DNA of 64,000 nucleotides from DAOTWA01 sp963702935 (GTDB taxonomy: Bacteria; Chloroflexota; Anaerolineae; Anaerolineales; Anaerolineaceae), in contig OY969772.1 of NCBI GenBank assembly GCA_963702935.1, positions 1,550,001 to 1,614,000 on the forward strand. Direction: 5' to 3'. The notes under the pieces are model-generated. The model ran no database searches. It was given only the letters and a program-made list of their open reading frames with translations, and was not told the origin of the DNA. Both the position numbers and the translations under genes were made by a program. This document shows positions 1-9,061 of the stretch, in pieces (position 1 is the first letter of the stretch; the number at the start of each line of letters is the position of its first letter).

Positions 1-1341
1 CTCCTCCGCACCGCTTTGCGCAGCATGGCCTCCAACAAGCTGCGCGCCGTGCTGACCACCCTGGGCATCGTCATCGGTGTGGCCTCGGTCATCGTCATGC
101 TGGCCCTGGGGAACGGCGCGCGGGCGGCCGTGGCCGCCAATTTCCGCTCGCTGGGATCGGACGAGATCCAGATCACCGAGAAGCAGGTCATCAAGAACAA
201 CGCGCTCGTGCCTGCCGGCAAGATCCTCTCCTACGAAGACGGGCTGAACCTGCGCCAGGCCGTCCCCGAGGTCACTCAGGTGGACATGAGCGTGGGCGGA
301 ACGGCCAAAGTGCGCCACGACCGCAACGTCGATGATCTCAGTTATACCGGCGTCACGGATAGCGGCCTGGCGCAGATCGCCGCTTCGGGCGCCTTGCAGC
401 CGGTGAACTGGCCCCCCAACCAATCCTTGACCCCCGCCGATTTCCTGGCGGAGGGGCGCTTCTTCACCCCTGCCGATGTCTTGGGAGGCGCGGAGGTGTG
501 CGTGCTGGGCTCTCAGACCGCCGACGACCTGTTCGGCGGCGACGATCCCCTCGGCCAGACCGTGTGGGTCAACCACCACTCCTTCACCGTGATTGGCGTG
601 TTGAAGGAGATGGAATACACCGATCCCCAGCAACGCTACCGGAACAACCCCAACGTGGCCCTGGCCTTGCCCATCAGCTCGGCCATCCAGTACCTGTTCA
701 CCGATGAGCCTTCCGTGCAGATCACCGCCCACGTGGCCGATGAGAGCAAGATCGACGACGCCAAGTACAAGATCGCCGAATACCTGCGCCAGCGCCACGG
801 CATCGCCTCCGGTAGCCCGAGCAGCACGCCGGATAGCCAGGGCAGCCCCGCCAGCAACCAGAGCGTCTCTGCCAGCAGCCAGGGCGATCCCACCGACGAT
901 TTCGACATGACCACGCGCAACGACGTCCTGGGGGCGCAGCTCAGCGCGGCGCGCACCTTTTCGCTGCTCCTGGCGGCCATGGCGGTGGTCTCGCTGGTGG
1001 TGGGCGGCATCGGCATCATGAACGTCATGCTGGTCACGGTCAGCGAGCGCACGCGCGAGATCGGCATCCGCCTGGCGGTGGGCGCCCAGCAGAACGACAT
1101 CGTGCGCCAGTTCCTGCTCGAAGCCATCTTGATCAGCGCCATCGGCGGCTTGTTCGGCATCGCCGTGGGGGTGCTCACCATTCCACTGGCGGCCAGCCTG
1201 AACAACGGCGTGGCCTTGTTGGCTCCCAACAGCATCCCGCTGGCCTTCGGCGTGGCTTTGCTGACCGGGGTAATCTTCGGCCTCTACCCGGCCGCGCGCG
1301 CTTCGCGCCTGGACCCGATCGAGGCTCTCCATTACGAATAA
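1..1341 (+). CDS. MacB/FtsX-type ABC transporter permease (5' end missing)
   Basis: Inner-membrane permease of a MacAB-like efflux or lipoprotein-type ABC system; the ATPase and periplasmic adaptor would lie upstream of the window. The frame is open from base 1, and an ALRSMASNKLRAVLTTLG start region precedes the first transmembrane helix, so the gene begins just outside. A MacB periplasmic core domain of about 270 residues follows, with a low-complexity Ser/Pro/Gln stretch near residues 265-295. The FtsX domain then has three C-terminal helices, including the typical GGIGIMNVMLVTVSERTREIG region. The end resembles the family (ARASRLDPIEAL). It is followed after 24 bases by a small exported protein and then a sensor kinase, which suggests a regulated efflux locus. 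The substrate cannot be read from the sequence. Confidence 0.9.
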   Translation, partial: LLRTALRSMASNKLRAVLTTLGIVIGVASVIVMLALGNGARAAVAANFRSLGSDEIQITEKQVIKNNALVPAGKILSYEDGLNLRQAVPEVTQVDMSVGGTAKVRHDRNVDDLSYTGVTDSGLAQIAASGALQPVNWPPNQSLTPADFLAEGRFFTPADVLGGAEVCVLGSQTADDLFGGDDPLGQTVWVNHHSFTVIGVLKEMEYTDPQQRYRNNPNVALALPISSAIQYLFTDEPSVQITAHVADESKIDDAKYKIAEYLRQRHGIASGSPSSTPDSQGSPASNQSVSASSQGDPTDDFDMTTRNDVLGAQLSAARTFSLLLAAMAVVSLVVGGIGIMNVMLVTVSERTREIGIRLAVGAQQNDIVRQFLLEAILISAIGGLFGIAVGVLTIPLAASLNNGVALLAPNSIPLAFGVALLTGVIFGLYPAARASRLDPIEALHYE

Positions 1342-1365
1342 CAGATAACAGAAGGAGAATCAGCC

Positions 1366-2025
1366 ATGAACAAAAAAATCTTGTTTGGAGCCGGCGGCAT
1401 CCTGCTCGTGGCCCTGCTGGCCGGGGCGGCCTTCATGGCCATGCGTATGCTCAATGCGCCTGCCTCCAATTCCAATGCCGGTATCCCCGGCTCGGGCTCG
1501 GGGTCTGTGCTGCAAGGGAAATCCGCCGGGCCTGGAGGCTCGAGCCAATCGTTCGCCGTTCACGAGGAACGCGCCACGCAGCTTCCCCCGCAGAACCCCG
1601 ACGTGGCCGGCCTGGTGGGCGACATCCAGGGGAACACTTTCTCGGTCTCTCCCACCAGCAAGGTCACCGTGATTAACGGCGCGATGCAGGCCACGCCCGA
1701 TGGGCCGTCCGTCGAGGTGGTCGTCTCCAAGGATACGCAGATCTGGCGGGACGTGACCATGGACAACGTTGCCCCGCCTTCCGGCGGCTCGGCGGACAAC
1801 CCCATGAATGTGCAACAACAACTGGAAGCGGTGGATATCTCGTCCATCACGTCCAGCAGCATGGTGCAGGTGTGGGGCCAGAAGCGCGGCGACCGCATCA
1901 TCGCCGACGCGATCGTGGTGGAAGGGCCTGCCGTGGTAAAGGGTGGCCCTGCGCAAGGCGGCCAGCAGGGCAGTCCGCAATCGCAGGGAAGCCCGCAGGG
2001 CAGCTCTACAAAATCCCCGAATTAA
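1366..2025 (+). CDS. Exported single-helix protein of unknown function next to MacB-like permease
   Basis: About 219 residues. An N-terminal membrane segment (residues 5-27) acts as signal anchor, followed by a Ser/Gly/Pro-rich linker, a compact domain at about residues 75-190 and a Gln/Ser/Gly-rich tail. The central part (VAGLVGDIQGNTFSVS ... VVVSKDTQIWRD ... VQVWGQKRGDRIIADAIVV) has the feel of DUF5666-like OB/beta domains that accompany ABC efflux systems, but I cannot assign a family firmly. The start ATG follows an AGGAG ribosome binding site by about 8 bases, and the gene sits 24 bases after the permease stop, so it is probably in the same operon. It may act outside the membrane with the permease. 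Function unknown. Confidence 0.75.
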   Translation: MNKKILFGAGGILLVALLAGAAFMAMRMLNAPASNSNAGIPGSGSGSVLQGKSAGPGGSSQSFAVHEERATQLPPQNPDVAGLVGDIQGNTFSVSPTSKVTVINGAMQATPDGPSVEVVVSKDTQIWRDVTMDNVAPPSGGSADNPMNVQQQLEAVDISSITSSSMVQVWGQKRGDRIIADAIVVEGPAVVKGGPAQGGQQGSPQSQGSPQGSSTKSPN

Positions 2026-2204
2026 GATAGAATTATTCGTGATAAATATATTGGATAACGATAGGCTCTTGGAGTAGTACATGTTCTTGCCGATTTTCCC
2101 TTCGGCCTCTCTGGGCACTTTGCGCCCCTGTGGCAGATTTTCTGCCTGATTCGGAAAAGGCGAAACCCCGGTAAATACGCAACGACATTCTGGCAGGTGT
2201 GCTG

Positions 2205-3890
2205 ATGAAACTGAAATCCATTCGCTGGAGGCTGCCTCTCACCTACGCCGGCATCGCTTTGATCACCGCGCTGGTGCTGGGCGTCACGCTCCTCTTCATT
2301 CTGCGGGATTACTATCAGGCGCAGGAAGGCGCCTACCTGAAGAAGAACGCCGTCGCCATCAGCGAGGCCATCATCCCTTTGCTCAGCCAGGGCCAGCCCC
2401 CTTCTGAGCTGAAGGATCACCTGATGCTCTTCTCCTTCCTCTCCCAGACCCACCTGCGCCTGTTGGACGCCAACGGGAACGAGCTGGCCGATTTCAACTT
2501 TTCGGGAGGGAAAGATTCTTCCCTGGTAGCTTCGGCCATCTCCTTGCCCGCCCCGGGCAATCTGGAGGCCTCGCCTGGCCCCGCCAGCCAATCCGGAACT
2601 CTGAGTGCCAGCCCGAGCCCGAATGGCAAGGCCGTCATCAACCTGCAATTTGGCCTGCCCCTCCCGGAAGGCGCCACGCTCGCGACGGCCTCTCCCTCGG
2701 CCCAGGGGGGAAATATGAAGTTCTTCGTCATCAACAAGTCCTCGGCGGGATCCTCGGTGCAGGTCAGCGGCCAGGTGGAGGGAAACGGGCCTGCGTTGGT
2801 CTCCGTTTTCCCGGTGGCCGGTACCATGTTCGGCTTCGACCTGCAAGGCAGCGGCACGATCGTCCAGACCCGCTCCACCCAGGTCTACACCCAGGCGCTC
2901 GTCTCGACGGAGGGCAAGCTCCTGGGCAGCATCACTCTTTCCGAGGGCCCGGCTTACGGCCTGGACATCGTTCTGGGCGTGGCGCGGGGCTGGGCCGTCG
3001 CCAGCCTGGTCGCCCTGCTCATCGCCGCCCTGGCGGGCTGGTGGGTCAGCCGGCGCATGAGCGCGCCCCTGTTGGTGCTCACCGACGGCACCCGCCGCAT
3101 GGCCTCCGGCGACCTGTCTGCCCGCGTGGCGGTGGCCCAGCAGGACGAGTTTGGCCTGCTGGCGGCCTCCTTCAACCGCATGGCCGAGCAGGTAGAAGAT
3201 ACCGTGCTGATGCTCAAGCGCTTCGCCTCGGACGCCGCCCACGAGCTACGCACCCCCCTGACCGCCCTGCACACCTACCTGGAGCTGGCCGGGGAGGAGC
3301 AGGCCGCCGGTGCGGTGCCCGTCCAATCCCTGGAGCAGGCCCTGGAACAGGTCAAGCGCCTGGAAACCCTCACCAACGATTTGCTGGACCTCTCGCGCAT
3401 CGAGAGCGGCGCCAACGGCGCTCCCCTGGAAGACATCGAGTTGTGCGCCTTGCTGCGCGAGGCCAGCGAGCCCTACGCTTCGCAGGCCGAGCAAAGCGAG
3501 ACGGCCTTCACCCTGGAGCTGCCCGAAGGCGAGGTGCGCCTCCAGGGACACAGCGCCCAGCTCCGCCGCGCCCTGGGCAACCTGCTGGGCAACGCGCTCA
3601 AATTCACCCCGCCCGGCGGCTCGGTCAGCGTGCGTCTGGTGGAAGAGGGCGGCCAGGCCCGCCTCTCGGTGGAGGACAGCGGCATAGGCGTTCCTGAGGA
3701 GGACCTGCCCTACCTCTTCAACCGCTTCCATCGCGGGCGCAACGCCACCGCCTATCCCGGTAGCGGGCTGGGGCTGGCCATCGTGAAGGCCATCGCCCAG
3801 GCGCACGGCGGGGGGGTCTCCGCCGAGAACACCCCCACCGGCGCGCGCTTTACCCTGCGCCTGCCCGTCGAGAAAACCCCCTATTTGTAG
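2205..3890 (+). CDS. Membrane sensor histidine kinase (HAMP-HisKA-HATPase)
   Basis: Two-component sensor of about 561 residues. TM1 lies at residues 12-32, followed by a long extracytoplasmic sensor (about 35-255) rich in Ser/Pro/Gly, and TM2 at about 258-282. A HAMP linker follows, then HisKA with the phosphoacceptor His in AAHELRTPLT, then HATPase_c with N box (NLLGNALKFTPPGG), G1 (DSGIGVP) and G2 (GSGLGLAIVKA). ATG at 2205 follows an AGGTG sequence by 5 bases; GTG at 2199 is an alternative. No response regulator is adjacent, so it may lie upstream of the ABC genes outside the window. The preceding 170 bases contain a small hairpin (GGCAGA/TCTGCC) and no gene. The likely role is control of the adjacent efflux system, by inference from neighbourhood. 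Confidence 0.9.
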   Translation: MKLKSIRWRLPLTYAGIALITALVLGVTLLFILRDYYQAQEGAYLKKNAVAISEAIIPLLSQGQPPSELKDHLMLFSFLSQTHLRLLDANGNELADFNFSGGKDSSLVASAISLPAPGNLEASPGPASQSGTLSASPSPNGKAVINLQFGLPLPEGATLATASPSAQGGNMKFFVINKSSAGSSVQVSGQVEGNGPALVSVFPVAGTMFGFDLQGSGTIVQTRSTQVYTQALVSTEGKLLGSITLSEGPAYGLDIVLGVARGWAVASLVALLIAALAGWWVSRRMSAPLLVLTDGTRRMASGDLSARVAVAQQDEFGLLAASFNRMAEQVEDTVLMLKRFASDAAHELRTPLTALHTYLELAGEEQAAGAVPVQSLEQALEQVKRLETLTNDLLDLSRIESGANGAPLEDIELCALLREASEPYASQAEQSETAFTLELPEGEVRLQGHSAQLRRALGNLLGNALKFTPPGGSVSVRLVEEGGQARLSVEDSGIGVPEEDLPYLFNRFHRGRNATAYPGSGLGLAIVKAIAQAHGGGVSAENTPTGARFTLRLPVEKTPYL

Positions 3891-3943
3891 GGCTGACCTG
3901 GATTGGAACACGCAAAAGCCGCAATGGCGTGAAGGTGAGGAGC

Positions 3944-4110
3944 GAACCACCAAGAACACCAAGGGCACGAGGTTTTTTTCGTCCCTCTCTTTCCCCGCTC
4001 TTTCTTGGTGTGCTTGGTGTACTTGGTGGTTGAAAACTTTCCTCACCAAGGAATACGAGCTCATCTCGCCAGAACCCTTTGCGTCTCTGCGCCTTTGCGT
4101 GAGAACCTCC
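3944..4110. repeat. Dispersed 'ACCAAGGACACCAAG / CTTTGCGTGAGA' intergenic repeat
   Basis: Inverted and direct copies of an ACCACCAAGAACACCAAG / CTTGGTGTACTTGGTGGT motif, ending in a GCGTCTCTGCGCCTTTGCGT stretch. The same word family recurs at 20637-20714, 36882-36905, 39137-39306 and 41530-41612, always between genes. No credible protein is encoded. It fills most of the gap between the sensor kinase and the permease gene. Confidence 0.7.
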
Positions 4111-4123
4111 CGCCTTTAAAGCC

Positions 4124-4151
4124 CCGACAATTTCCCAAAGTTCACTATAAT
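4124..4151 (+). promoter_or_regulatory. Candidate sigma70-type promoter for permease/UspA operon
   Basis: CCGACA at 4124-4129, 16-base spacer, TATAAT at 4146-4151. The start codon (GTG 4194) lies about 36 bases after the expected transcription start. The -10 is perfect, the -35 is weak. Confidence 0.5.
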
Positions 4152-4193
4152 ATCTATAGGTTTCCTGAAGCTCACGCAAGAAAGGAGTAAAAC

Positions 4194-5951
4194 GTGCCGT
4201 TGAAAGTAGCCGATCGGGCCAATTCCCGGAGGATCAAGAAATACTCTAAATTTTTGATGGGGGGAATGATCTTCGTCCTTTTTTCCCTGTTCTTAGGCTT
4301 ACACAGCGCCTCGGCCAGCAACGCTCCCCAGCCCGCCGGGGATTTCGAGATCGTCGGGAACGTCCTGAACCGGCAAAACCAGCCCGTGGGGGGCGTCACC
4401 ATCCAGGCCCTGGCCTCCAGCAGCCAGGACCAGCAGGCCCTGGCCGAAACCGAGAGCAACGCCGACGGCACCTGGACGTTGCGGTTGAGCTCGGTGCCCG
4501 ACAGCCTGACCCTTCAAATCACCCGGCCGCATTACCAGGCCACCGATCTGTCTCTCAGCCCCCAGGATCTGCTGGATCTGCGCAACCATGCTTCCCTGGT
4601 GACCCCCGAGGTCACCCTGGAGCGCCGGGTCGACGCCGGATTCTGGGCGGCCACGGGCGTGTTCCTCTTCGTCCTGCTGATCATCGCCTTCGAGAAGCTG
4701 CACACCACCACCGCCTCCCTGACCGCCATGTCGGCCATCTTCCTGATCTCCTTCGTCGGAGGGGCCATCACCCCCAGCCTGTACATCTTCAGCTTCGAGC
4801 AGGCGCTGACCTACATCAACTGGCAGGTCATCTTCCTGGTGATGGGCATGATGATTATCATCGCCGTCATCGAGGGCACCGGCATTTTCCAGTGGACCGC
4901 CTTTCAGGCCTACCGGCTCAGCCGGGGAAAGAACTGGCTGCTGGTGCTGATCCTGATGATCGTCACGGGGATCGCCTCGGCCCTGCTGGACAACTTCACC
5001 ACCATGCTGCTGATGACTCCCATCACCATGGAGATCGGCATCGCCCTGGGCATCAACCCCATCGCCTTGATCATCCCGGAGATCCTGTCCTCCAACGTGA
5101 CCGGCATCAGCACCCTGATCGGCACCCCCACCAATATCGTCATCGGCGCTTACGCCGGCATCGGCTTCAATGATTTCCTGGCCAACCAGACCCTGGGGGT
5201 GCTGCTGGCCTTCGCCGGCATGGCGGCCTTCGTGCTGTTCTACTACCGCAAGGAGCTGAGAAAGCAAAGCGGCGAGATCTCCCCGCGCCTGTACGACCTG
5301 CTAAAGAGGAACAGCCAGATCACGGATAAAACCACCCTGTGGAAAGCGGGGCTGGTCTTCCTCTTCGTGCTGGTGGGGTTTGCCCTGGGAGAGCGCATCG
5401 ACGTTCCGCCCGCCGTGCCCGCGCTGGTGGGGGCCACGCTGCTCTTCGTGTGGCTGCGTCCGGACGTCAACAAGACCATCGAAGCCGTGGACTGGACCAC
5501 GCTGGTCTTCTTCATCTCGCTCTTCATCGTGGTGGGGGCCGTGCAGGAAGTCGGTCTGATCGCCATCATCGCGGATGGGATGAAAAGCCTGGTGGGGGAC
5601 AGCCTGATCCTGGCGGTGATCGTGATCATCTTTGGGGCCGGGACGCTTTCCACCGCCATCGCCAATATTCCCCTGGCGACCTCGCTGCTGCCGGTCGTGG
5701 AGTACCTGTCCGGCTCCATTCCCGGCGCGAGCAGCAAGGTGCTCTATTACGCCCTGTCCATGGGAGCCGCCATGGGCGGAAACGGGCTCTTGATCGGCGG
5801 CGAGGCCAACCTGGTCACCTCCGGCATTACGGAGCAAGCCGGCCGGCCCATCTCCTTCAAGGAATTCATGAAAATCGGCTTGCCGGTTACTTATATCACT
5901 CTGGCGCTTGGAACGATCTGGCTATTAGTGCAATTCATCGTTTTTGGATAA
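4194..5951 (+). CDS. SLC13/ArsB/NhaD-superfamily permease with extracytoplasmic N-terminal domain
   Basis: Polytopic ion transporter of 585 residues. A signal-like helix (about 22-44) is followed by a carboxypeptidase-regulatory-like/beta-sandwich domain (about 48-140, beginning FEIVGNVLNRQNQPVGG) placed outside the membrane. The transport domain follows with about 11 helices. Family hallmarks are the SALLDNFTTMLLMTP re-entrant motif, the STLIGTPTNI loop and a second symmetric half near GGNGLLIGGEANLV. These fit the ion-transporter superfamily branch with ArsB, NhaD and P-protein. GTG at 4194 is supported by AAAGGAG seven bases upstream. A UspA-like gene follows after 18 bases, probably regulating the permease. 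The substrate (dicarboxylate, sulfate, Na+ or metalloid) is not decidable. The fused sensor-like N-terminal domain is unusual. Confidence 0.85.
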   Translation: MPLKVADRANSRRIKKYSKFLMGGMIFVLFSLFLGLHSASASNAPQPAGDFEIVGNVLNRQNQPVGGVTIQALASSSQDQQALAETESNADGTWTLRLSSVPDSLTLQITRPHYQATDLSLSPQDLLDLRNHASLVTPEVTLERRVDAGFWAATGVFLFVLLIIAFEKLHTTTASLTAMSAIFLISFVGGAITPSLYIFSFEQALTYINWQVIFLVMGMMIIIAVIEGTGIFQWTAFQAYRLSRGKNWLLVLILMIVTGIASALLDNFTTMLLMTPITMEIGIALGINPIALIIPEILSSNVTGISTLIGTPTNIVIGAYAGIGFNDFLANQTLGVLLAFAGMAAFVLFYYRKELRKQSGEISPRLYDLLKRNSQITDKTTLWKAGLVFLFVLVGFALGERIDVPPAVPALVGATLLFVWLRPDVNKTIEAVDWTTLVFFISLFIVVGAVQEVGLIAIIADGMKSLVGDSLILAVIVIIFGAGTLSTAIANIPLATSLLPVVEYLSGSIPGASSKVLYYALSMGAAMGGNGLLIGGEANLVTSGITEQAGRPISFKEFMKIGLPVTYITLALGTIWLLVQFIVFG

Positions 5952-5969
5952 TCCAAGAAGAGAGGAAGA

Positions 5970-6434
5970 ATGGCAACCATTCTGTGTCCTACGCGCGGCG
6001 GCGAAGAAAGCATTAAGAACCTGGAAAAGTCCATCCAGATTGCTTCCGAAAGAGGTTGGAACATCCTGTTTCTCTACGTGAGCAACACCAGTTTTCTGCT
6101 CAACTTTGGCTCACCGGTGGTCATGAAGAATATAGAGAACGAGCTCGAGGATATGGGGGAATTCATCTTGACCGCCGCCCAGGAAAAAGCCGAAAAGATG
6201 GGCGTGAAAGCCGACATCCTGATCAAAAGCGGCACCTTTCGCGACATCCTAAAAGCGGTGATCGCCGAAACCCACACCGCCATCTTGATCCTGGGTTCTT
6301 CGGCCGGCGGCACGGGGGTGATGACGCGCGAATATCTCCTGCAATTGATCCAGCACATTCACGCGGACACCGGCGTCGAGGTGTTCGTCCTGAAAAACGG
6401 CGAGATCACCGACCACCTGGAAGGCGCCTCCTGA
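5970..6434 (+). CDS. Universal stress protein (UspA-like), ATP-binding type
   Basis: Cytoplasmic alpha/beta protein of 154 residues. It begins MATILCPTRGGE, a degenerate version of the UspA strand-1 region. ILGSSAGGTGVMTREYLLQLI near residues 110-130 resembles the G-x2-G-x9-G(S/T) nucleotide loop of ATP-binding Usp proteins. The start follows AGAGAGGAAGA. It is co-transcribed with the preceding permease, a common pairing in which Usp tunes a transporter. It ends 4 bases before the convergent kinase gene. No membrane segment. Confidence 0.82.
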   Translation: MATILCPTRGGEESIKNLEKSIQIASERGWNILFLYVSNTSFLLNFGSPVVMKNIENELEDMGEFILTAAQEKAEKMGVKADILIKSGTFRDILKAVIAETHTAILILGSSAGGTGVMTREYLLQLIQHIHADTGVEVFVLKNGEITDHLEGAS

Positions 6435-6438
6435 GCTT

Positions 6439-7716
6439 TCAGGTCGAGGAAGCTCTCCCCACCCCATCCGCCGGGAGTTCCACGCTAAAGGTCGCTCCCT
6501 GGCCCGGCCGGCTTTCAACGCTGATGCGCCCGCCGTGGGCCTGCACCAACTGCCGGGCGATGGCCAGCCCCAGCCCGCTGCTGCCCTGGCGCGCGCGGTC
6601 GCCGCGCCAGAAGCGGTCGAAGATAAAGGGCAGGTCTTCGGGCGGGATGCCGCTGCCGTTGTCCGCCACCTGGATGCGCACGCCGCCCGGCGCGGCCTCC
6701 GCGTGCAGGCTGATCTCTCCGCCCGCCGGGGTGTGGCGCAGGGCGTTGGCGACCAGGTTGCTCAACACCTGTTCCAGGCGCCCGGCGTCCCCCACCACGC
6801 TCAGCGCTGGGCTCCCCTGGCTCTCCGCCGCGCGCAGGGAGACCCCGGCGGCCTCGGCCTGGCCGCTGAAGCTGGTGGCCACGTCATTCAATAAATCGTA
6901 GACGTCCACGGCTTCCCGTTCCAGCGGAAGCTGCCCGGCTTCGGCCAGGGAGAGGGTGCGCAGGTCTTCCACCAGGCGGGTGAGCTGGTGGGTCTCGTCC
7001 AGCAGCAGATTGAGCTGATCGGGGTTGGCCTCGTACACCCCGTCCAGGATGCCCTCCAGGTTGCCCTGGATGATGTGCAGCGGGGTGCGCAGCTCGTGGG
7101 CCACGTCCGCGGTCAGGTTGCGGCGCAGTTGGTCAGACTGCTCCAGCTCGGCCACCATGCGGTTGAAGGATTGCGCCAGCCTGCCGAACTCCCCCGGCCC
7201 TCCTTCGGGCACACGCGCGCTCAAATCGCCCTCGGCCACGGCGTCGGCGGCGGCCATCACGCGCGCCAGCGGCGTGGCAAACCCGGCGAAGGAGCGCAGG
7301 GCGAACACGACCACCACCACCGGGAAGGACAGCGCCAGCAGGCTGCTCACCAGCCAGACCAGCAAGGTAGCCTGGCCGCCGCCCCCGAACAGGCGGGTGA
7401 ACAAAAAGGCCAGGGCGGCCATGCCCACCAGGAAGAGCAGCAGGGCCAGCCCCATCACCCGGGCAAAGCGCACGAACAGGAACCTGCGCTTTTGGTGCCA
7501 CCGGCCACCTTCTCTCCCGTGGCGGCTCCAGGGACCACCGCGCCAGTCCCAGGGGAAACGCTGCGCCTGGGGTGTGTGGGCTTCGTCTGGCTCGTGCCGG
7601 AAGTCCGAAGGCCGGCCCCGGTGAAAATCCTGCGCAGGGGGGCCGTCCGGCTCAGCCGGCGCATTGCGCCAGAAATCCGAGTGCGGTTCCCTGTGAGAAT
7701 GATGCGAAGAGGGCAT
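6439..7716 (-). CDS. Sensor histidine kinase with His-rich N-terminus
   Basis: Partner of the response regulator 3 bases upstream. About 70 cytoplasmic N-terminal residues are rich in His, Arg, Trp and Pro (starts MPSSHHSHREPHSDFW), which is unusual. Two transmembrane helices follow (about 84-108 and 115-142) with almost no extracytoplasmic loop. HAMP, HisKA (VAHELRTPLH), N box (NLVANALRHTP), G1 (DNGSGIP) and G2 (GLGLAIARQLV) come next. With so little exposed sensor, the signal is likely within the membrane or the His-rich tail; metal sensing is a guess. It is encoded in the same operon as the regulator and two small membrane proteins upstream. Confidence 0.92.
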   Translation of the reverse strand: MPSSHHSHREPHSDFWRNAPAEPDGPPAQDFHRGRPSDFRHEPDEAHTPQAQRFPWDWRGGPWSRHGREGGRWHQKRRFLFVRFARVMGLALLLFLVGMAALAFLFTRLFGGGGQATLLVWLVSSLLALSFPVVVVVFALRSFAGFATPLARVMAAADAVAEGDLSARVPEGGPGEFGRLAQSFNRMVAELEQSDQLRRNLTADVAHELRTPLHIIQGNLEGILDGVYEANPDQLNLLLDETHQLTRLVEDLRTLSLAEAGQLPLEREAVDVYDLLNDVATSFSGQAEAAGVSLRAAESQGSPALSVVGDAGRLEQVLSNLVANALRHTPAGGEISLHAEAAPGGVRIQVADNGSGIPPEDLPFIFDRFWRGDRARQGSSGLGLAIARQLVQAHGGRISVESRPGQGATFSVELPADGVGRASST

Positions 7717-7719
7717 GGC

Positions 7720-8406
7720 TCACACCCTGTCGTTGAACTGGTAGCCGACGCCGTACACGGTGAGCACGTAGACCGGCTCGGCCGGGTCCGGCTCCAGCTT
7801 GCGGCGCAGGTTCTTGACGTGCGCGTCGATGCTGCGCTCGTAGCCCTCGAAAGCCACCCCGTGCAGGCGGTCGAGCAGTTGGGCGCGTGTGAAGATCTGG
7901 CCGGGATGCTGGGCCAGGATAGCCAGCAGGTTGAACTCGATGTGTGAGAGGCGCACCGGCTCCCCGGCGCGGGTCAGGCGGTGGCCTTCCAGGTCGATCT
8001 CCAGGTCGGCGGCGCGCAAGATGCCCGGCGACTGGAGACCCCCGCGCGCCCGGCGCAGCACGGTGCGCACGCGCGCCACCAGCTCGCGCGGCGAGAAGGG
8101 CTTGGTGATGTAGTCGTCCGCGCCCAGCTCCAGGCCGATCAGCCGGTCGGCCTCTTCCACACGAGCGGTCAGCATGATGATGGGCACGTCCGATTCGCGC
8201 CGCAGGGTGCGCGCCACGTCCAGGCCGTCCAGGCCCGGCAGCATCAGATCCAGCACGATCAGGTCGGGGCGCTCGCGGCGCGCGGCCTGCAGGGCCGCCG
8301 GCCCATCCGCGGCGCTCGATACGCGGAAGCCGGCCCGCTCCAGGTAATCGCGGGCCAGCTTCACGATACGGGCTTCGTCATCCACCACCAGGATCAGCTC
8401 ATTCAT
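7720..8406 (-). CDS. OmpR/PhoB-family response regulator
   Basis: Cytoplasmic transcription factor of 228 residues. The receiver domain (1-118) has the acidic pair in VVDDE, phosphoacceptor Asp53 in VLDLMLPG, Thr80 and Lys102 in TKPF. A winged-helix trans_reg_C domain covers about 128-225 (LSHIEFNLLAILAQHPGQ, ending VYGVGYQF). Stop and kinase start are separated by 3 bases, so the pair is one transcript. A perfect 16-bp inverted repeat (8419-8458) lies 12 bases upstream of the start and could terminate or modulate read-through from the small membrane genes. Confidence 0.95.
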   Translation of the reverse strand: MNELILVVDDEARIVKLARDYLERAGFRVSSAADGPAALQAARRERPDLIVLDLMLPGLDGLDVARTLRRESDVPIIMLTARVEEADRLIGLELGADDYITKPFSPRELVARVRTVLRRARGGLQSPGILRAADLEIDLEGHRLTRAGEPVRLSHIEFNLLAILAQHPGQIFTRAQLLDRLHGVAFEGYERSIDAHVKNLRRKLEPDPAEPVYVLTVYGVGYQFNDRV

Positions 8407-8418
8407 AGTCTTTGATTA

Positions 8419-8458
8419 AGCCTTGCGAAGGTGGCGATTATCCCACCTTCGCAAGGCT
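8419..8458. repeat. Palindromic element P1 (AGCCTTGCGAAGG family)
   Basis: Perfect 16-bp arms, 8419-8434 and 8443-8458, around an 8-base loop. It is the shortest member of a family whose ends are AAGCCTTGCGAAGG and its reverse complement. Longer copies lie at 12767-12845, 33696-33775, 42607-42689 and 46829-46905. It lies between two same-strand genes and could act as terminator or processing site. Confidence 0.8.
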
Positions 8459-8465
8459 CACTCCG

Positions 8466-8849
8466 CTATGCCCGCGCCACGGCCGTCTGCGCCCGCTTGA
8501 TCCCGCGCGCCAGCCCTTCCGCCTGGCCGACCGCGCCGACGCCCACCAGCAGGTGCAGCGCGTCGATCACCCAATGCGCCGAGCCGACCAGCAACTGCGC
8601 CTGGGTCATCCCCAGGATGGGCATAATCAGGCCCCACACGATGGCCAGCGCCACCAGTCCCGTGCTCACCCCGGCTTTAGCGGCCAGCCCGGCCAGAGTC
8701 CACAACGAGAGCACCAATACCAGCCCAAAGAAGATGTGCACGGGGATCAACGTAGTCGCAATGCCGGCCCAGAAGAGCAGCCCTAAAACGATCAAGATCA
8801 GCCCGCATATACGCGTCAGCATATTAAAAATCGTCACCGCTGTCTTCAT
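8466..8849 (-). CDS. Small four-helix membrane protein, unknown function
   Basis: 127 residues from ATG 8849, which has a strong AAGGAGG nine bases upstream. An in-frame start at 8882 without such a site is rejected. Four hydrophobic helices (starting VTIFNMLTRICGLILIVLG) and a short basic C-terminal tail (GIKRAQTAVARA). No motif I recognise. It precedes the response regulator and kinase on the same strand and may be part of the regulated membrane-stress locus. Confidence 0.7.
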   Translation of the reverse strand: MKTAVTIFNMLTRICGLILIVLGLLFWAGIATTLIPVHIFFGLVLVLSLWTLAGLAAKAGVSTGLVALAIVWGLIMPILGMTQAQLLVGSAHWVIDALHLLVGVGAVGQAEGLARGIKRAQTAVARA

Positions 8850-8990
8850 ATCTCTAAACCTCCTTATCCTTCGGCGAGGCATTCATCCTTCATCCTTCTG
8901 CCTTCATCCTTCATAAATTATACGGTCAAACGCATCGCCGGTAAACTCGGCCGGCGGCTTATAAAATAACCTTATAAGAAATGTCCCTGA

Positions 8991-9032
8991 TCCCCCTTTC
9001 ACCCCCCTTTTCAAGGGGGGCTGGGGGGATTT
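8991..9032. repeat. G/C-run hairpin repeat
   Basis: Runs of C (CCCCCTTTCACCCCCC) are followed by matching G runs (AAGGGGGGCTGGGGGG), forming a strong hairpin. A TTCATCCTTCAT-type short repeat lies next to it at 8880-8917. Both are non-coding and lie between two genes on the minus strand; the hairpin may act as a terminator for the gene at 9062-9517. Confidence 0.55.
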
Positions 9033-9061
9033 AGGAATTGAACCATTCACCAACTATCCTC

